NCBI GenBank assembly: GCA_028752905.1
Contig: JAQNBH010000008.1
Coordinates: 2,594,025 to 2,658,024 of the forward strand
DNA from: Cladorhizidae sp. MBARI D1340-BT2
Taxonomy: Eukaryota; Porifera; Demospongiae; Poecilosclerida; Cladorhizidae
DNA length: 64,000 nucleotides
Reading direction: 5' to 3'
This document shows, piece after piece, positions 1-11,154 of the stretch. The position numbers were made by a program, and so were the translations under genes. Below the pieces are notes generated by a model. It did not search any database and was not told the DNA's origin. It saw only the letters and a list, made by a program, of their open reading frames with translations. Numbering within the stretch: the stretch's first letter is position 1; every line of letters begins with the position of its first letter.

Positions 1-797
1 GTGTCTTGACAGTCAATATTCTTGACAGTGAATGTGACAGAGTAAGCTAGTAGTCAATATCCTGCAATTGAACACTTGACAAGGAAAACTTTCAGAAGAA
101 GCTCGAATATATATGTATTTCACATTTGTCAAGGGTGCTACTGAAACATGGCAATCAAAGAAAAGATTGAACAGCAGAATCAGCTCACACCAGATGTTTA
201 TTACTGTTGAGTCTGCCATGTGGAGTACAATGATAGTGTTGAAAAATGATAGGATGTGATGTACACTTATGAGAAATGGCTTTATGCTTGACTTGCTTCT
301 GAATACAAAAGTTTATCTCTGTTCATAATGTGTTTTGTAACGAGCTTCATTAATTCTGAGTATAATCCCCACTTTGTTCATAATGTGCTAACCACACAGT
401 ATGTCTTGTGCTGGGTTGGGGGTGCAGAGTCAATTGCCTCCCTCCCCCCCCCCCCCGGGGTGTGAGTCAATCGGCCACCCAAACTAACTTTGCATATTCA
501 CTCTACACAAAAATGTCATGTACAAAATCACATACATCTTGGAAGAAATCTCCAGAAAAGGCGCTTTATGGCATCTTGGTGTAAGTCATTCATGTGGATT
601 CACTTTTGCTCTGCCTCATTAAATGCTATTACTGTCAAGCAGCCGCTAAGTCAAAAGTTACAGTTCTGAGCACAAAAGCTCAATCGGCCTTTAACAGAGA
701 TGGTTTTTCTAATTGGAAAAAAGCTACTCGTGCTTCTAATTGTAACACACTTGCTTATCATCAGCAGTCAAAGGCAGTTACCATGACACTTCAAAGG
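1..797. other. unassigned AT-rich sequence
   Basis: No open frame here resembles a known protein family. A poly-C run lies near 447-458. It may be intronic or intergenic; nothing else is supportable. Confidence 0.4.
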
Positions 798-998
798 GTC
801 TGTAACGTTTAATTTGTTCCCCCCCCAAAAGTTGTTCCCCCCTTATTGAAAATTTTGTTCCCACCCTAGCCCTAGCCCTTTATTTTTCAAGAGGGAACTT
901 TTTTTTCAAGTAAAAAGTTCTAGGGGGAACATATTTTTTAAAGAAAAAGTTCCAGGGGGAACTAAATATGGGGGGACCAAATTTGTCATGACAGGTCT
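798..998. repeat. foldback element with poly-C/poly-G ends
   Basis: The left part contains AATTTGTTCCCCCC and further GTTCCCCCC blocks. The right part contains GGGGGGAACA-like blocks and ends GGGGGGACCAAATTT. The two halves are therefore imperfect inverted repeats around a T/A-rich centre near 880-910. This is the form of a small non-autonomous DNA element with long terminal inverted repeats. No coding capacity and no clear target duplication were seen, so the superfamily is unknown. Confidence 0.45.
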
Positions 999-1065
999 TC
1001 TTCTCGCAAGGGAAAGAAACTAACTTTTGTTTAGCTTCTTGCAAAGAAACCTAGAGTTGAACCGT

Positions 1066-1617
1066 CTAGGCAGATGTGTTGAAGAGGCACAAAGGAGAGG
1101 CTTTGAACCTCAATGTGCAGGCAGAACTTAGTCATGAGTAAATCAGTCACAACTAGCTAATGTTACCACAATCCCGATTCTCTGGAATGCCGAGGATACC
1201 CGACAGCAACTCATCAATTGACCAGGTGATCTCAAGCGTACTTGTGCCACAATGTGTGGTGCTATCAAAGATAAAGTTGTTGCCTTTGTAACACTGCCTC
1301 GAACCAGACCTAAGTCCTCTCAGTTTCTTCTTCAAAGCAGATGTGTTGAAGAGGCACAAAGGAGAGGCTTTGAACCTCAATGTGCAGGCAGAACTTAGTC
1401 ATGAGTAAATCAGTCACAACTAGCTAAGCAGTTTGATGTTACCACAATCCCGATTCTCTGGAATGCCGAGGATACCCGACAGCAACTCATCAATTGACCA
1501 GGTGATCTCAAGCGTACTTGTGCCACAATGTATGGTGCTATCAAAGATAAAGTTGTTGCCTTTGTAACACTGCCTCGAACCAGACCTAAGTCCTCTCAGT
1601 TTCTTCTTCAAAGCATC
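1066..1617 (-). repeat. tandem duplication of a ~280-bp, possibly exonic unit
   Basis: Two consecutive units, about 1066-1338 and 1339-1617, are nearly identical. They differ by a few substitutions and a short indel (a 7-bp AAGCAGTTTG-type insertion in the second). On the minus strand each keeps an open frame of about 60 residues containing LRGLRSGSRQCYKGNNF and ending near ENRDCGNI. I do not recognise the encoded sequence. Conservation of the frame in both copies could reflect a duplicated exon or simply a young duplication; flanking splice signals are not decisive. Confidence 0.6.
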
Positions 1618-3339
1618 AACTGGTTGGTGGGATCAAGTCAGCAAATGTAAATAGCGTTGGCATACATCTACATGCATGGAGAAGCTGGTAATGTGATCGA
1701 TAATTAGTGAGAAGGTTCGCACCTGCAGGTGTTAAGGGTTAGATCATATCTATCCAGCAGCTATGAGCTGGATTCCAGCTACTCCCTTAGATGCTGCATG
1801 TCATATGAAGCACGGCACTCCAAGTCTTAGATCACTTGGCTAATTGCCGGCTTAAGCCTGATAACCTACTGCTCAATCATGCTTACTGCCTCGTCAGTGT
1901 ACTGGGACCTACCATCAACCTGCGAGAGAATCTGCTGTTGAAGAACATATACACTTTGTTGAGCGAGGAACACCACACTTCTACAAATTCCAGCAAATCA
2001 AAATGAGTCCTTACTTGAGGGTACAACAAAGATAAGCAATCACTCCAGAAATGATCCAGCAAATTTTAGCCGACTTTAAGTTCTGCACTTGCAGCTTAAC
2101 GTGGACTCCGCTACCATGTGGGTGTGCTCGGGGGGGGGGGGGGGGAAGTTTCTCCAAGGAAGAGATGAACATAGAAAGGTTAATAGAGGCAGTGAGGAAC
2201 TTTTTTTTAGCATATGATGTATCAGCAAGTCATTTAGAGATGGAAATCTCATTATTAATGGGTAGGGTTTTGTAATTGGGGAACCAAATCGATGCGACCA
2301 GGTAGATATTGTGAACTGCCTGAAGCAAGGCGAGGCAATGCAACCCAAAGGCCCTGCGACATGTTGTGAGCTGGCCTTTAGTTGCCACAGCTTTCACAAC
2401 AACTCCAAGCTATGTTGAAAGAGCACTCTAGTGTCAAGTTCTAGTGCCTGTTCTTCTTCTGGTAGGATAACCAGCACAACTGCTAGATATTGCCAGGGAA
2501 CTCTCAAGAGAGGCTTCTAGGTTTTGTTTCACTGGATAGTCTACTAGATAACAATAGGCCTAGGCAACTAGTTCAGTAGAACAATATGCCAATCAAATGA
2601 ACTGCTCATTTCATGATGGTACACTGATTCACAGCTCTTTTACTGTGTTTAGTCCAGTGTACACCTCCAGCAACCTGTAAACACAACAACTAAAGTATAA
2701 AAAATAAACACAGACCATCATGATTTATTAGTCCGCTACTCCACCGATGCACGCCCTATCCCTTACAAAAATGGGGAGAACACTGCATACTCTGAATCGA
2801 CAAAAAAGTCTACAACATAGTTAATCGAAACTTCTGCATTCTAAACTTCAACTATTGAACTGACCAAATTGGAATTGTTAACTTACAGGATGTTTTTCTC
2901 CTCCTATGGCTTGGCATACTTGTTGAAATCCCACCACTGAGACTTTTGTCCTCCCTATGGCTGCAGATAAGTGGCTTCTCAGCAATAGACTGCCTGCTAA
3001 AGGCGAGGTCTCAGAACCTACCTGCCCACAATAAAGGACATTTGCTGTAGCTATGGGCGGGCCATGTGCACAATAGAAGTGTGTTATGCCAGGCCTTACT
3101 CTAATGTAGAGCAAGATGCACACAAGGTTCAAGGATGTGTTCACATGTTTCTTGAAGGGGAAGAGTGCTAACTTCTCTTCACTCAACACCAAGTATAGGA
3201 TAGCAGGATATTTCCAAGAGGTAACAGTTGGGGTTCCATTGTTACAATCCAATCCATGTGACTTCCACTATATGCTAATAATCCGCAAGAATACTTCTCT
3301 TAGTTACGGGGGGGGACGAAACCAGTAAAGTATTAAAAA
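1618..3339. other. no recognisable gene
   Basis: Several short open frames occur on both strands (for example a 124-codon minus frame at 2878-3252), but none shows a recognisable domain. A 14-base poly-G tract lies near 2130. Treated as intergenic or intronic. Confidence 0.4.
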
Positions 3340-3552
3340 ACTTGTGGTTACCATTTTATAGCTCCATAGACTCTGCAACTTCATGGTATGGACTTGGTAT
3401 GGACTTGATATATAGCTCAAAAGATAGGTCTCTCTGTGTGCTCTCTTTTGATACTACTAAAACATTTTTCATAGGTATAACTACAGCCAAGTTACTGGAG
3501 GGTTGCCTTAAAGTGGGGGTGCCTAAACATGAATGCCTGATTTTGCCACATA
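3340..3552 (+). repeat. interspersed repeat family X, copy 1
   Basis: The stretch with TGTGGTTACCA, then TAGCTCCATAGACTCTGCA, then TGTGCTCTCTTTTGA recurs in diverged form at 20,420-20,640 and 33,780-34,000 on the same strand, and inverted near 27,060-27,190 and 55,350-55,470. It is non-coding and of unknown class. The pogo-like element beginning at 3553 is inserted in or beside this copy. Confidence 0.5.
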
Positions 3553-4005
3553 CCGTATTTGCCGGAGTATAAGTCGCAGTAGTAGCTCCAAATCTTCTTC
3601 TCCAATTGAGGGGTGCGACTTATAATCCGAACATGCCGCTTTTCCTTAAACAACTGGGCGGGATCTCTAGTGGCACGTGTGTCGATAAAATGTCTGGGAA
3701 GCTTACACTGCTGGCTTTAAGCTCAAAGTAGTTGGGTATGCAGAGAAGTTCGGAAACAGAGCAGCGGAAAGAGAGTATAGAGTCAGTGAAAAATAGGTCA
3801 GGGACTGGAGAAAGAAGAAGAGTGTTTTGACAACGCTGCCGAGATGCGCTAAAGGAAGGAAGCCGAAGGAGTGGTATTCGAAACTTTACCTATTGTCATT
3901 GCGCATGCGACCTATACTCCCAACTATTATAGATTTTCAAAATGATGGCCAACTTTGGGGGGTGCGACTTATATTCCGGTGCGACTTATACTCCGGCAAA
4001 TACGG
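3553..4005 (+). mobile_element. pogo/Tigger-like miniature transposon with transposase HTH remnant
   Basis: The ends are a perfect 26-bp inverted repeat (3553-3578 against 3980-4005; outermost bases CCGTATTTGCCGG). It is flanked by TA on both sides (3551-3552 and 4006-4007), the TA target duplication of Tc1/mariner-superfamily elements. Inside, the plus frame from about 3707 reads AYTAGFKLKVVGYAEKFGN and continues RAAEREYRVSEK, a TAG stop, then VRDWRKKK. This matches the N-terminal helix-turn-helix of pogo/Tigger-type (Brinker/CENP-B-like) transposases. No catalytic DDE domain remains, so this is a 453-bp non-autonomous derivative. Confidence 0.85.
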
Positions 4006-4054
4006 TAAATACCTCCAGATTGCCAAGTGCTAGATGGCTGAAATTAGCACCGTA

Positions 4055-4193
4055 TGCAACGGCTGGTTTCATTAGGCGTTAAAACTTTATTATTAAGTAC
4101 GTGGTCAAGTGCCTGGTTGGAAAATGAATTCATCCCAACCACACACTTGACCACATACTTAACTTTTAGCACCTAATTAAACAAGTCGTTGCA
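4055..4193. repeat. 139-bp near-perfect palindrome
   Basis: The left arm (TGCAACGGCTGGTTTCATTA... to ...GCCTGGTTGG) is the imperfect inverse of the right arm (CCAACCACACACTTGACCAC... to ...AACAAGTCGTTGCA). The arms are about 60 bases each around a short centre containing GAATTC. Either strand could form a long hairpin. It is probably a foldback miniature element; no target duplication was identified. Confidence 0.75.
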
Positions 4194-7100
4194 TTGCAGA
4201 GCTTCCTCTGTAGACTCTTACTGTACTTTGTCAAGACATAATTAAGGTATACTATGTGCGTTATGTTTCTTTTAATATCTGGTCCTAAAATGTTAACTGA
4301 GTCATCAACACATGCATGTACCCGAGTTTCATTTCAAGTCATGTGACATAGTAATACCAAGGGTCAATTGATATGCTAGATTATTATTTGCACACTAGCA
4401 TTTAGGCACAAAGTCATTTTAGATAGATGATCACCTCTGTCTTCTAAGCTTTGGTACCAGGCAGGTGTTCTCTCTGAGGACTTCCACATACATGCTGCCT
4501 TCAGCTACAGCTAGCCATATACTGTGGCTATTCACTTTTTTATTCTTTTCCTTTTTATCGAGGACAACAACACTTGGCACTTATAAACTTCTCCTCTCAG
4601 CAACCACAGTTTTATTCTAGTAGAGCAGGGTAAGAGCAGCCTTGCAAGCCACAGCTTGAGTTGAATTTCACCGTGCAAACTCTAGCGAAGCTTTTTGGCA
4701 ATGACGATTAAATTTCGATCTTTGTGCAGACGTATCTGCTATCGTGGAGAATGTGAAATCTGCACATCCGCTGCTGGCCCTAAAGAGTGGCCATAAAACA
4801 TTGCAATGCTGCACATAACTCCGGTAGCCAAACAATAATAATTTTCACCCACATCATCTATTTCCCATTCATTCTGGGATGAGTGGGGCTGAAAATGCAA
4901 AACAAAATTAATTTTAGAGATGCATAAAACTCACATCTATGCTAGTAAAACCTAACACACAAACTCTCTATCAGTAAGGTGAAAATCTAAAATATAAAGG
5001 ATAGTGTATAGGCCATCGAGTCAGGATAGTGTGCAAGTTAAAAAGTGTGGTACAGGTCAGTACTACCACAGGCTATAGCTACAGTGATTCCCAGTGCTCA
5101 GCATTGTAAAAGAAGGCTGCAGAAAAGGTTTGACCCGAGTAAGTCCACAGGATGTGGGATGTTGTTCTCAAACACAGCTCCATTGTGCTGGCCATGCTCA
5201 AGCTTCTTAGCCTCTGTTTGTCATTAGACAATACGCTACTCTATCATGTGCATCTACCCTTGACAGTCCTGGGTCCATTCCAACTGGCCATCTCTTTGGA
5301 TGACTTTGTGTTCTCCTTAGCAACCATTCATGTGTCTGTTTCAAATATGGGATACCACTTCATAAATATGGGACTCAATTTAAATAACTAGAGATATTTT
5401 AATTCTTCTGCTATTTCTTACTTCTATTGCTTTAGTCGTTTATCATACATTCGTCTCTCCTATTCTTTGAGATGAATTATATACAAATCTATCATCTCAA
5501 ACCACCCATAATATTTGTTCTATTTAAGTGTATGCATAAACTACAACAAAAAGGATATTCCTCCCCCACAATGCCTTGCATTTCTATCGGCAAGCAAAGA
5601 AGCAATACACTATAAGTGGAATGTGAGAGTTGTATTATGTTATGAAATGCAATACCAATGTATCCCACACCAGTCACCCATCTTAATTATGCCCACTCAC
5701 ACAGAAATAGTACTGTGCATGCAGCATGAAGAGGTGGTTACATTTCGCCTCTTCCACACACAAGGACTTTCAGCTCCTAGATGTAAACTTGGATATTGTT
5801 CACACACACACGCATGCATACACACACAATTATTAAAAATGAACTGATGGTGCTAAATACCAGATTTTTTTAAAAATCAGCACGCACCCCTGTAGACTGC
5901 TCTATCGGTATAACTTATAAGCTTTACTTTCAGCTTGAGGGGGCGAGCGAGCGAAATATTAAAAAAATGACTGATGATCGCAACTGACACCATGAAGAGT
6001 CTCCTTCTAGCCTTCCAGTTTCTGGCAGCTCTTCAGAATTGAGAAAGAGTTTGCTCCTGATGAATTTCTTGTTGTAGATAGCACGATATAGCAATGCATA
6101 TCTTTTGTTTACTACCTCAATGTCTTATACCAAACTGCAGCTTATTATTTTTGCTATGAGTTTGAAAAGTTTTTTCTTGACAAAAAAGTTGTAGCTATAG
6201 AAGAAAAATACCAATAAAGTCTGTGCTGGTGTTCACTACAGCACTCGTCTAATTTTGCTATCAGTTTCATGATGGACATACCGCATAGTGGGATTTTTTT
6301 TTAAATTAGTGTAAATATTCGTAGATGTGACTAACAACAAGATTCATCAGGTAAACATTCGGGGATTTGGTAGTGTAGGGGATTTGGTAGTGTACAATAG
6401 TATGCTCTACATGATATGATTTTAACTGTGAAAATCTGTGGCACACTTTAGCTATGTCCCTAGGCTAAAGGATGGTCACATGTCGAGTGTCAATGCTATT
6501 CTATTCCAGAGTCATCACAAAATTAAATGCAGCGTCAAACACTTGTCCTTGTTGTGAACTAGCACCTTTAGGCAACTGGTTCCTACTTAGAATGTAGTTT
6601 ACTAAGCATGAAAGGTACTCTAAATCTATAAGCGGACTCTTATTTTGGTGGCTTTTGCATATAAAGCTAGAATGCTAGAATGCTAAAATAATAATAAAAT
6701 AATAATAGGAAGTTAATCTTACAAGTGTGGTCATGTGCAGTGATGTGAGTACCAATGATGCATAGTCTGATTCATGCCTTCAAGACATGCAGGATGTCAT
6801 TGTATCGTTGACTTGCTCCTTCCACACAAACACCCAAACCTTACTTGTCTGATCCCGGCAAGCAGCGGTTAGAGAAAGATGCTTCGGTAGTTGAAGCAGC
6901 CAATCAGCATGTTGAAGAGGAACTGGAGGAAAGGCCGTGGCATGTATAAACTACTGCAATCTTGAGCTTCGCGCCAAAACAGCATGTACGCTGGTACCTC
7001 GGGCAACGCAGCTGTCATGAAGAAGTTTAGCAAGCAGTTGCATCGCCCAAGTTTTCAAAAAAGGCATATTGCTCTGCGCTAAGTAAAACCAGACGTGCTA

Positions 7101-8359
7101 AGCATGGAAGTTAACTCCAAGCTCAGCAAGAACAGTGATCTGATCATTCGTGGTTTTGAGAGAGCTGAAACGAAACATTTTAGTAGTATGAAACCACTTG
7201 TCTATACATATTGGAAGTTTATTACGCGTCTTCTCATTCACCGCGTCTTCTCATTCACTAATTTTTATGGACATAAAAAGTTGAAACAAAGGATGTTCAA
7301 GTTTTTTAAAAAATTTAAAAAATTAAAAAAAGGATTTACAGTAATTGTTCTCTTTGTCAATACACTGTGGTAATACCTCCAAGATTAATAATAATATGGC
7401 TACAGCATGTTGCTGAATTGAGTAGCTATGTCAGAATGGAACTCCAGCATCCTTCCTAGTCAGCTACTAGCTTGTTCTCACTTGCCTCTGCAGTCAGTTT
7501 TCCTTTGAATCCCCCCAATCTTTTCCTATAACGACCATTTCCAGTTTAAAGTAACCCAGTTTAATTAAGGCGGGTGACCCATTCAAATTTTTACAGGTGA
7601 ACATTTAGTGAATAAATGTACACAGTAGATACATAAACCATGAATGGCGATACAAACTTTCCTACCCAACCCACAGTAACGGCTCGCTTCGTTCACCAAA
7701 CTAAACAAGCTTTACAAAAAGAGCAGTGTTGGCTTTGCAATGGAGAGATACTGGTGTTCTGTAACTGAATATAAGTGGCCCACATGGCTATACTAGTTGG
7801 CAAACCAAGTACAGAGCAGATGGTAACCTTATCAGATATCAGTTAGCGTGCAACACGATATGCAACAGCATTCACTCTCTGCCATTCCTGTCCAACTATT
7901 CCTCCTTATGTGTAAAACTACCACTGGAGGGACTCCATCCTTCAATCTAATGGTCTACTGGTTTACCAGATAGAGGGGTTCATATTGGTCAACCCCTACC
8001 CCCGACCCCTCCCCCCAAAAATGTTCCACTCTCACCCATACCTTGTCCATAACATGTGAGCATTGCCATGATCACACAGTATCAGCTGGGCCTGGCTCCT
8101 GCCCAAGATAACACAGAGGCTATGTATCACTACACAGTGAGTATAACCAAGTTAAAGATAATCCCAGGGTTAAGGTGGATGGGTTCCCCATGGGATTACC
8201 ATGGCAAACGCAGCAATCCTTCTATTGTACAGAACTGAACACCAAGTATAAATTTTTCACCATGGCTACTTAGCATGCAGGTTTGACTTATGACCAAGAG
8301 AAATGCTAGCCACCAACAATACAAACATGAAATGAACACATCTCTGAACTGGTACGCAC
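4194..8359. other. long stretch without recognisable genes
   Basis: Only short open frames without recognisable domains were seen. A CA-rich microsatellite lies near 5796-5830. Missing downstream exons of the Pur-family gene would be expected on the minus strand to the left of 8360, but I could not identify any. Confidence 0.4.
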
Positions 8360-8915
8360 GTTTCGACGAACTCGGACTTAGTGACTTTTTCTTCTTCTGA
8401 CAACCGTTCATATTTAGCTACAAACTCATTCAGAATGGAGCGAAATTCTCTGGCTTTTTCCGCTGACATGATTATTTGCCCCCTGAGCTGGTCGGACTGA
8501 AACTCAATGAACCTAAAAAACAATCCTTGATCGTTAGACTTGAGCTCAATTGTTATAGTCTTCTCTTCCAAAGCCATTTCTCTGCTGTCCATATTCGCAG
8601 ACTCTGCAGTAACACAAAACAAGAACAAGGTGTGCAAAACCAGCCCACCCCTATACATACAAACACAATATACATACCTACATAAAAAGGGACCCAGCAC
8701 TGGCAATTTCACCATGACAACATTGCGATAGCAATGACACTAACATTGAAGGGCTAAACTAGTTATTCGATAGATACTAGATATATATACAGCGACAAGT
8801 AGTGCTACAAGTAGTGCATTTAGCTTATGTAGCTACCTGGAATCTTGTCCTGAGGTTGATAGGAATCACCCCGCTGCCTGGACCTCTGAGGTCCGCGTCT
8901 TCCACGGCTTGCCAT
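8360..8915 (-). CDS. Pur-family (Pur-alpha-like) nucleic-acid-binding protein, first two coding exons
   Basis: Pur proteins bind purine-rich single-stranded DNA and RNA through PUR repeats of about 65 residues. Exon 1 (8837-8915) starts at an ATG and encodes MASRGRRGPQRSRQRGD and a few more residues, a basic RG-rich tail; it ends at CCAG before GTAGCT. Exon 2 (8360-8603) follows a CAG acceptor in matching phase. It carries one PUR repeat: an IELKSNDQGLFFRFIEF strand region, IIMSAEKAREF, then LNEFVAKYERL, aligning with the family pattern of LDVKQN.RGRF, LS...A.EFR and F...Y..L. It continues into KSEF, the linker before the second repeat in Pur proteins, and stops at a GTGCGT donor. Repeats II and III are not visible in the window, so the gene is partial. 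The splice sites are read by eye. Confidence 0.72.
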
Positions 8916-9200
8916 TACCCTCTCTCCTCTCCTAAGGGCGCACAAACAACAGCCAGTTCACTGGTGCAGCCCTAACCACACAACAAGCCTACTAGTAGCC
9001 TACACACTCTCCAAACCCGTTCTTTACACACTTCTCACGTGTTCAATTCAACAATTATTGCGCGCAGATAGGGCGCAGTTCAACTGCTCAAAGTTCAAAG
9101 TCCAAAGCTAATTGGCGTACTCGTCCAGTCGTGGACCGAGAGAAATTCTTGGTGGTAAGGTATCATGGCCACTGGGTCTGCCTGGGGGTTATTATTGTGG
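8916..9200. promoter_or_regulatory. presumed 5' flank/promoter of the Pur-family gene
   Basis: This is the sequence immediately upstream of the minus-strand start codon. No TATA box is obvious. The stretch around 9050-9075 (TTGCGCGCAGATAGGGCGCA) is locally richer in CpG than its surroundings. Its role is inferred from position only. Confidence 0.25.
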
Positions 9201-9629
9201 CAGAGGCTGGTCTCGGAGAGACGAGAAAAGGCAGAGAAGAATTTCTTCTCGGGTTGAGTTGTCAACTAACCTAAATATAATACATGTAATAGCTTTACTA
9301 GTTCAAGTCTGTGACGATTCAATCCAGAATGACAAGTTACGATTTTGTATGTTTTATTTTTGTTGAAAATGACCTGCATGAATATCTTTGCTCATTGTCC
9401 ACATTTTACAGCTCTAACTCTATACATTCCATCTAGTATAGCAGAGCCATTCTTCCCGTGAGATTAAATTAGCTCCTGATTGGGAAAAGTGAAGGGGGTG
9501 AAGACTTAACTCACAAATCCTATGTGAATAATGTTTTTGAGGTGATATTTATTTGCATGTACAAAGACTAAGATCGTTGATTTCCAGATGAAATTCTGAG
9601 GCTATGAAATGCAGAAAGGTATATACTTT
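9201..9629. other. no recognisable feature
   Basis: AT-rich intergenic sequence between the Pur gene flank and a decayed retroelement. A short open frame at 9112-9366 has no recognisable domain. Confidence 0.35.
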
Positions 9630-11154
9630 ATAAACATGCTAGAGAGATCCCAGAACTGCTGCCTAGTTGGTCACTGAGATATGTTGAAGGAGATCTGCCT
9701 TGAATTTTTCTCTCCTGTACCATGGAGCATGTCTCCCCAACTCCTTCACACCGTGTCTTGAGTTTCAAAACTCCCGTAATAGGAATTAAATGGTGGCTGA
9801 TTTCCAGGTGAGAATATTTGGTCTTCTTTAGATCTTCCTTCTTAACCACTGCACCATCACCACTGGTCGCTTTAGCCTTATAAGAGTGAGCAAATGTATT
9901 GGACAAGTAGCATCCCAGATAAACACTTTTCTTGAAAGGCACCAAACTCACCATCAGGTATTTTGCCATCAGATCTGTGAAGATCAGAAGGTACCAGTCT
10001 GGAAGAGACCCTGACAGTTGTTAATGAGCAATGGACTATGTCGTTAATGAGCAATGGACTATGTCATTGGTTGATGCATGATGTAAATACCGCCCAGCAC
10101 TCCACCTACAGCTGAGACCATGTGTTGCGAGACTTATCAACTTCAGCTCCACAGTGGTGGCACTTGTGGGGATGACACAGGGGTTTTCCTAGACGTAGGC
10201 CCACAGCAATGCATACTGTACTGTCCTCCAAACAGAGACACAGATGGAACAGGTACTGCATTTAACTAAGCACCTGTTTCTGTTCATGCAAGAGGACCTC
10301 ATCTGGTGCATCAAGCAGCAAGGCAGTAGCAGTACACGGACTTGTAAAGAACCCACAATTTCTGACGGGTTCATGACAAGAGGGGTTCTTGGCAAGATAG
10401 AAAGAGCTTCACTCAGAAAAAGGGGTGAACATATGTATCTTGACTTATGTGGTGAATAAAGTTGGAGGAGCCAGCAGCTAGAGATAGGAAGAAAATGCCT
10501 GAATTACCCTCCGAATCTTCAAGCCACCCAAAATTAACTGGAAGTTTGTTTGAGGCCAACACTGAGGTGATTATTGGTGATGGAGCTCGGTTTCTCTAAA
10601 TAAACCTGCAGCTTGCTCGAGAGGAAACAAGGTGCTGTACCAAATGCAGGAGTCTGGGGATGGCTAATGAATGAAGGAGGGTACTTTGAGCTCGTAGGAA
10701 TGGAAGTCTTTCACTCAAGATTACATTCGAGATGGCTTCCAAAGTACCTAATGGTGAACCAAGGAGGCTGAGGTTAGCTTTGTCTATGATCTGAAGCTCA
10801 GCCACTAAGGAAAGCATTGTGGTCAAATCATGGCAAAATTGGTAAGACTTTTTCAGGTTCAGCTGCAAGCCTATATCTCAGTTCTTCCAAAACATCAATA
10901 CAAGTGCCACCAATGGTTCTGTCATCACACAGAGTTCTGATTTCAATTCCTGACAAAGGTGATGATGATGAGGCAAAACAAGAGAGAACCAAAAGGGTCC
11001 CCCTGTTGTAGTCCTTCAGATGGCTCAAGAGTTTTGCTTCCCCAGAAAAGGTGAGAAGGCTCTGAGTGACCCAAAAGGGAGTGAACTCTTTCACTGTCAA
11101 TAACATCTTACCTCTTTGCAGAGATTCTCGAAGTCTAGCTGAACTGATAGCCAT
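9630..11154 (-). pseudogene. decayed non-LTR retrotransposon (reverse transcriptase and C-terminal region)
   Basis: Reading leftward on the minus strand, broken frames give RT-like sequence. At 11,154-10,828 there is LLTVKEFTPFW and later LCDDRTIGGTCIDVLEEL, where CDD stands for the catalytic YxDD box. Next, 10,868-10,596 has QIIDKANLSLLGSPLGTLEA, a typical post-RT thumb region. Then 9,969-9,628 has KKTKYSHLEISHHLIPITGV, resembling the C-terminal tail of such ORFs. Frame changes between segments show that it is inactive. It lacks a recognisable endonuclease. The clade is uncertain. Confidence 0.6.
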
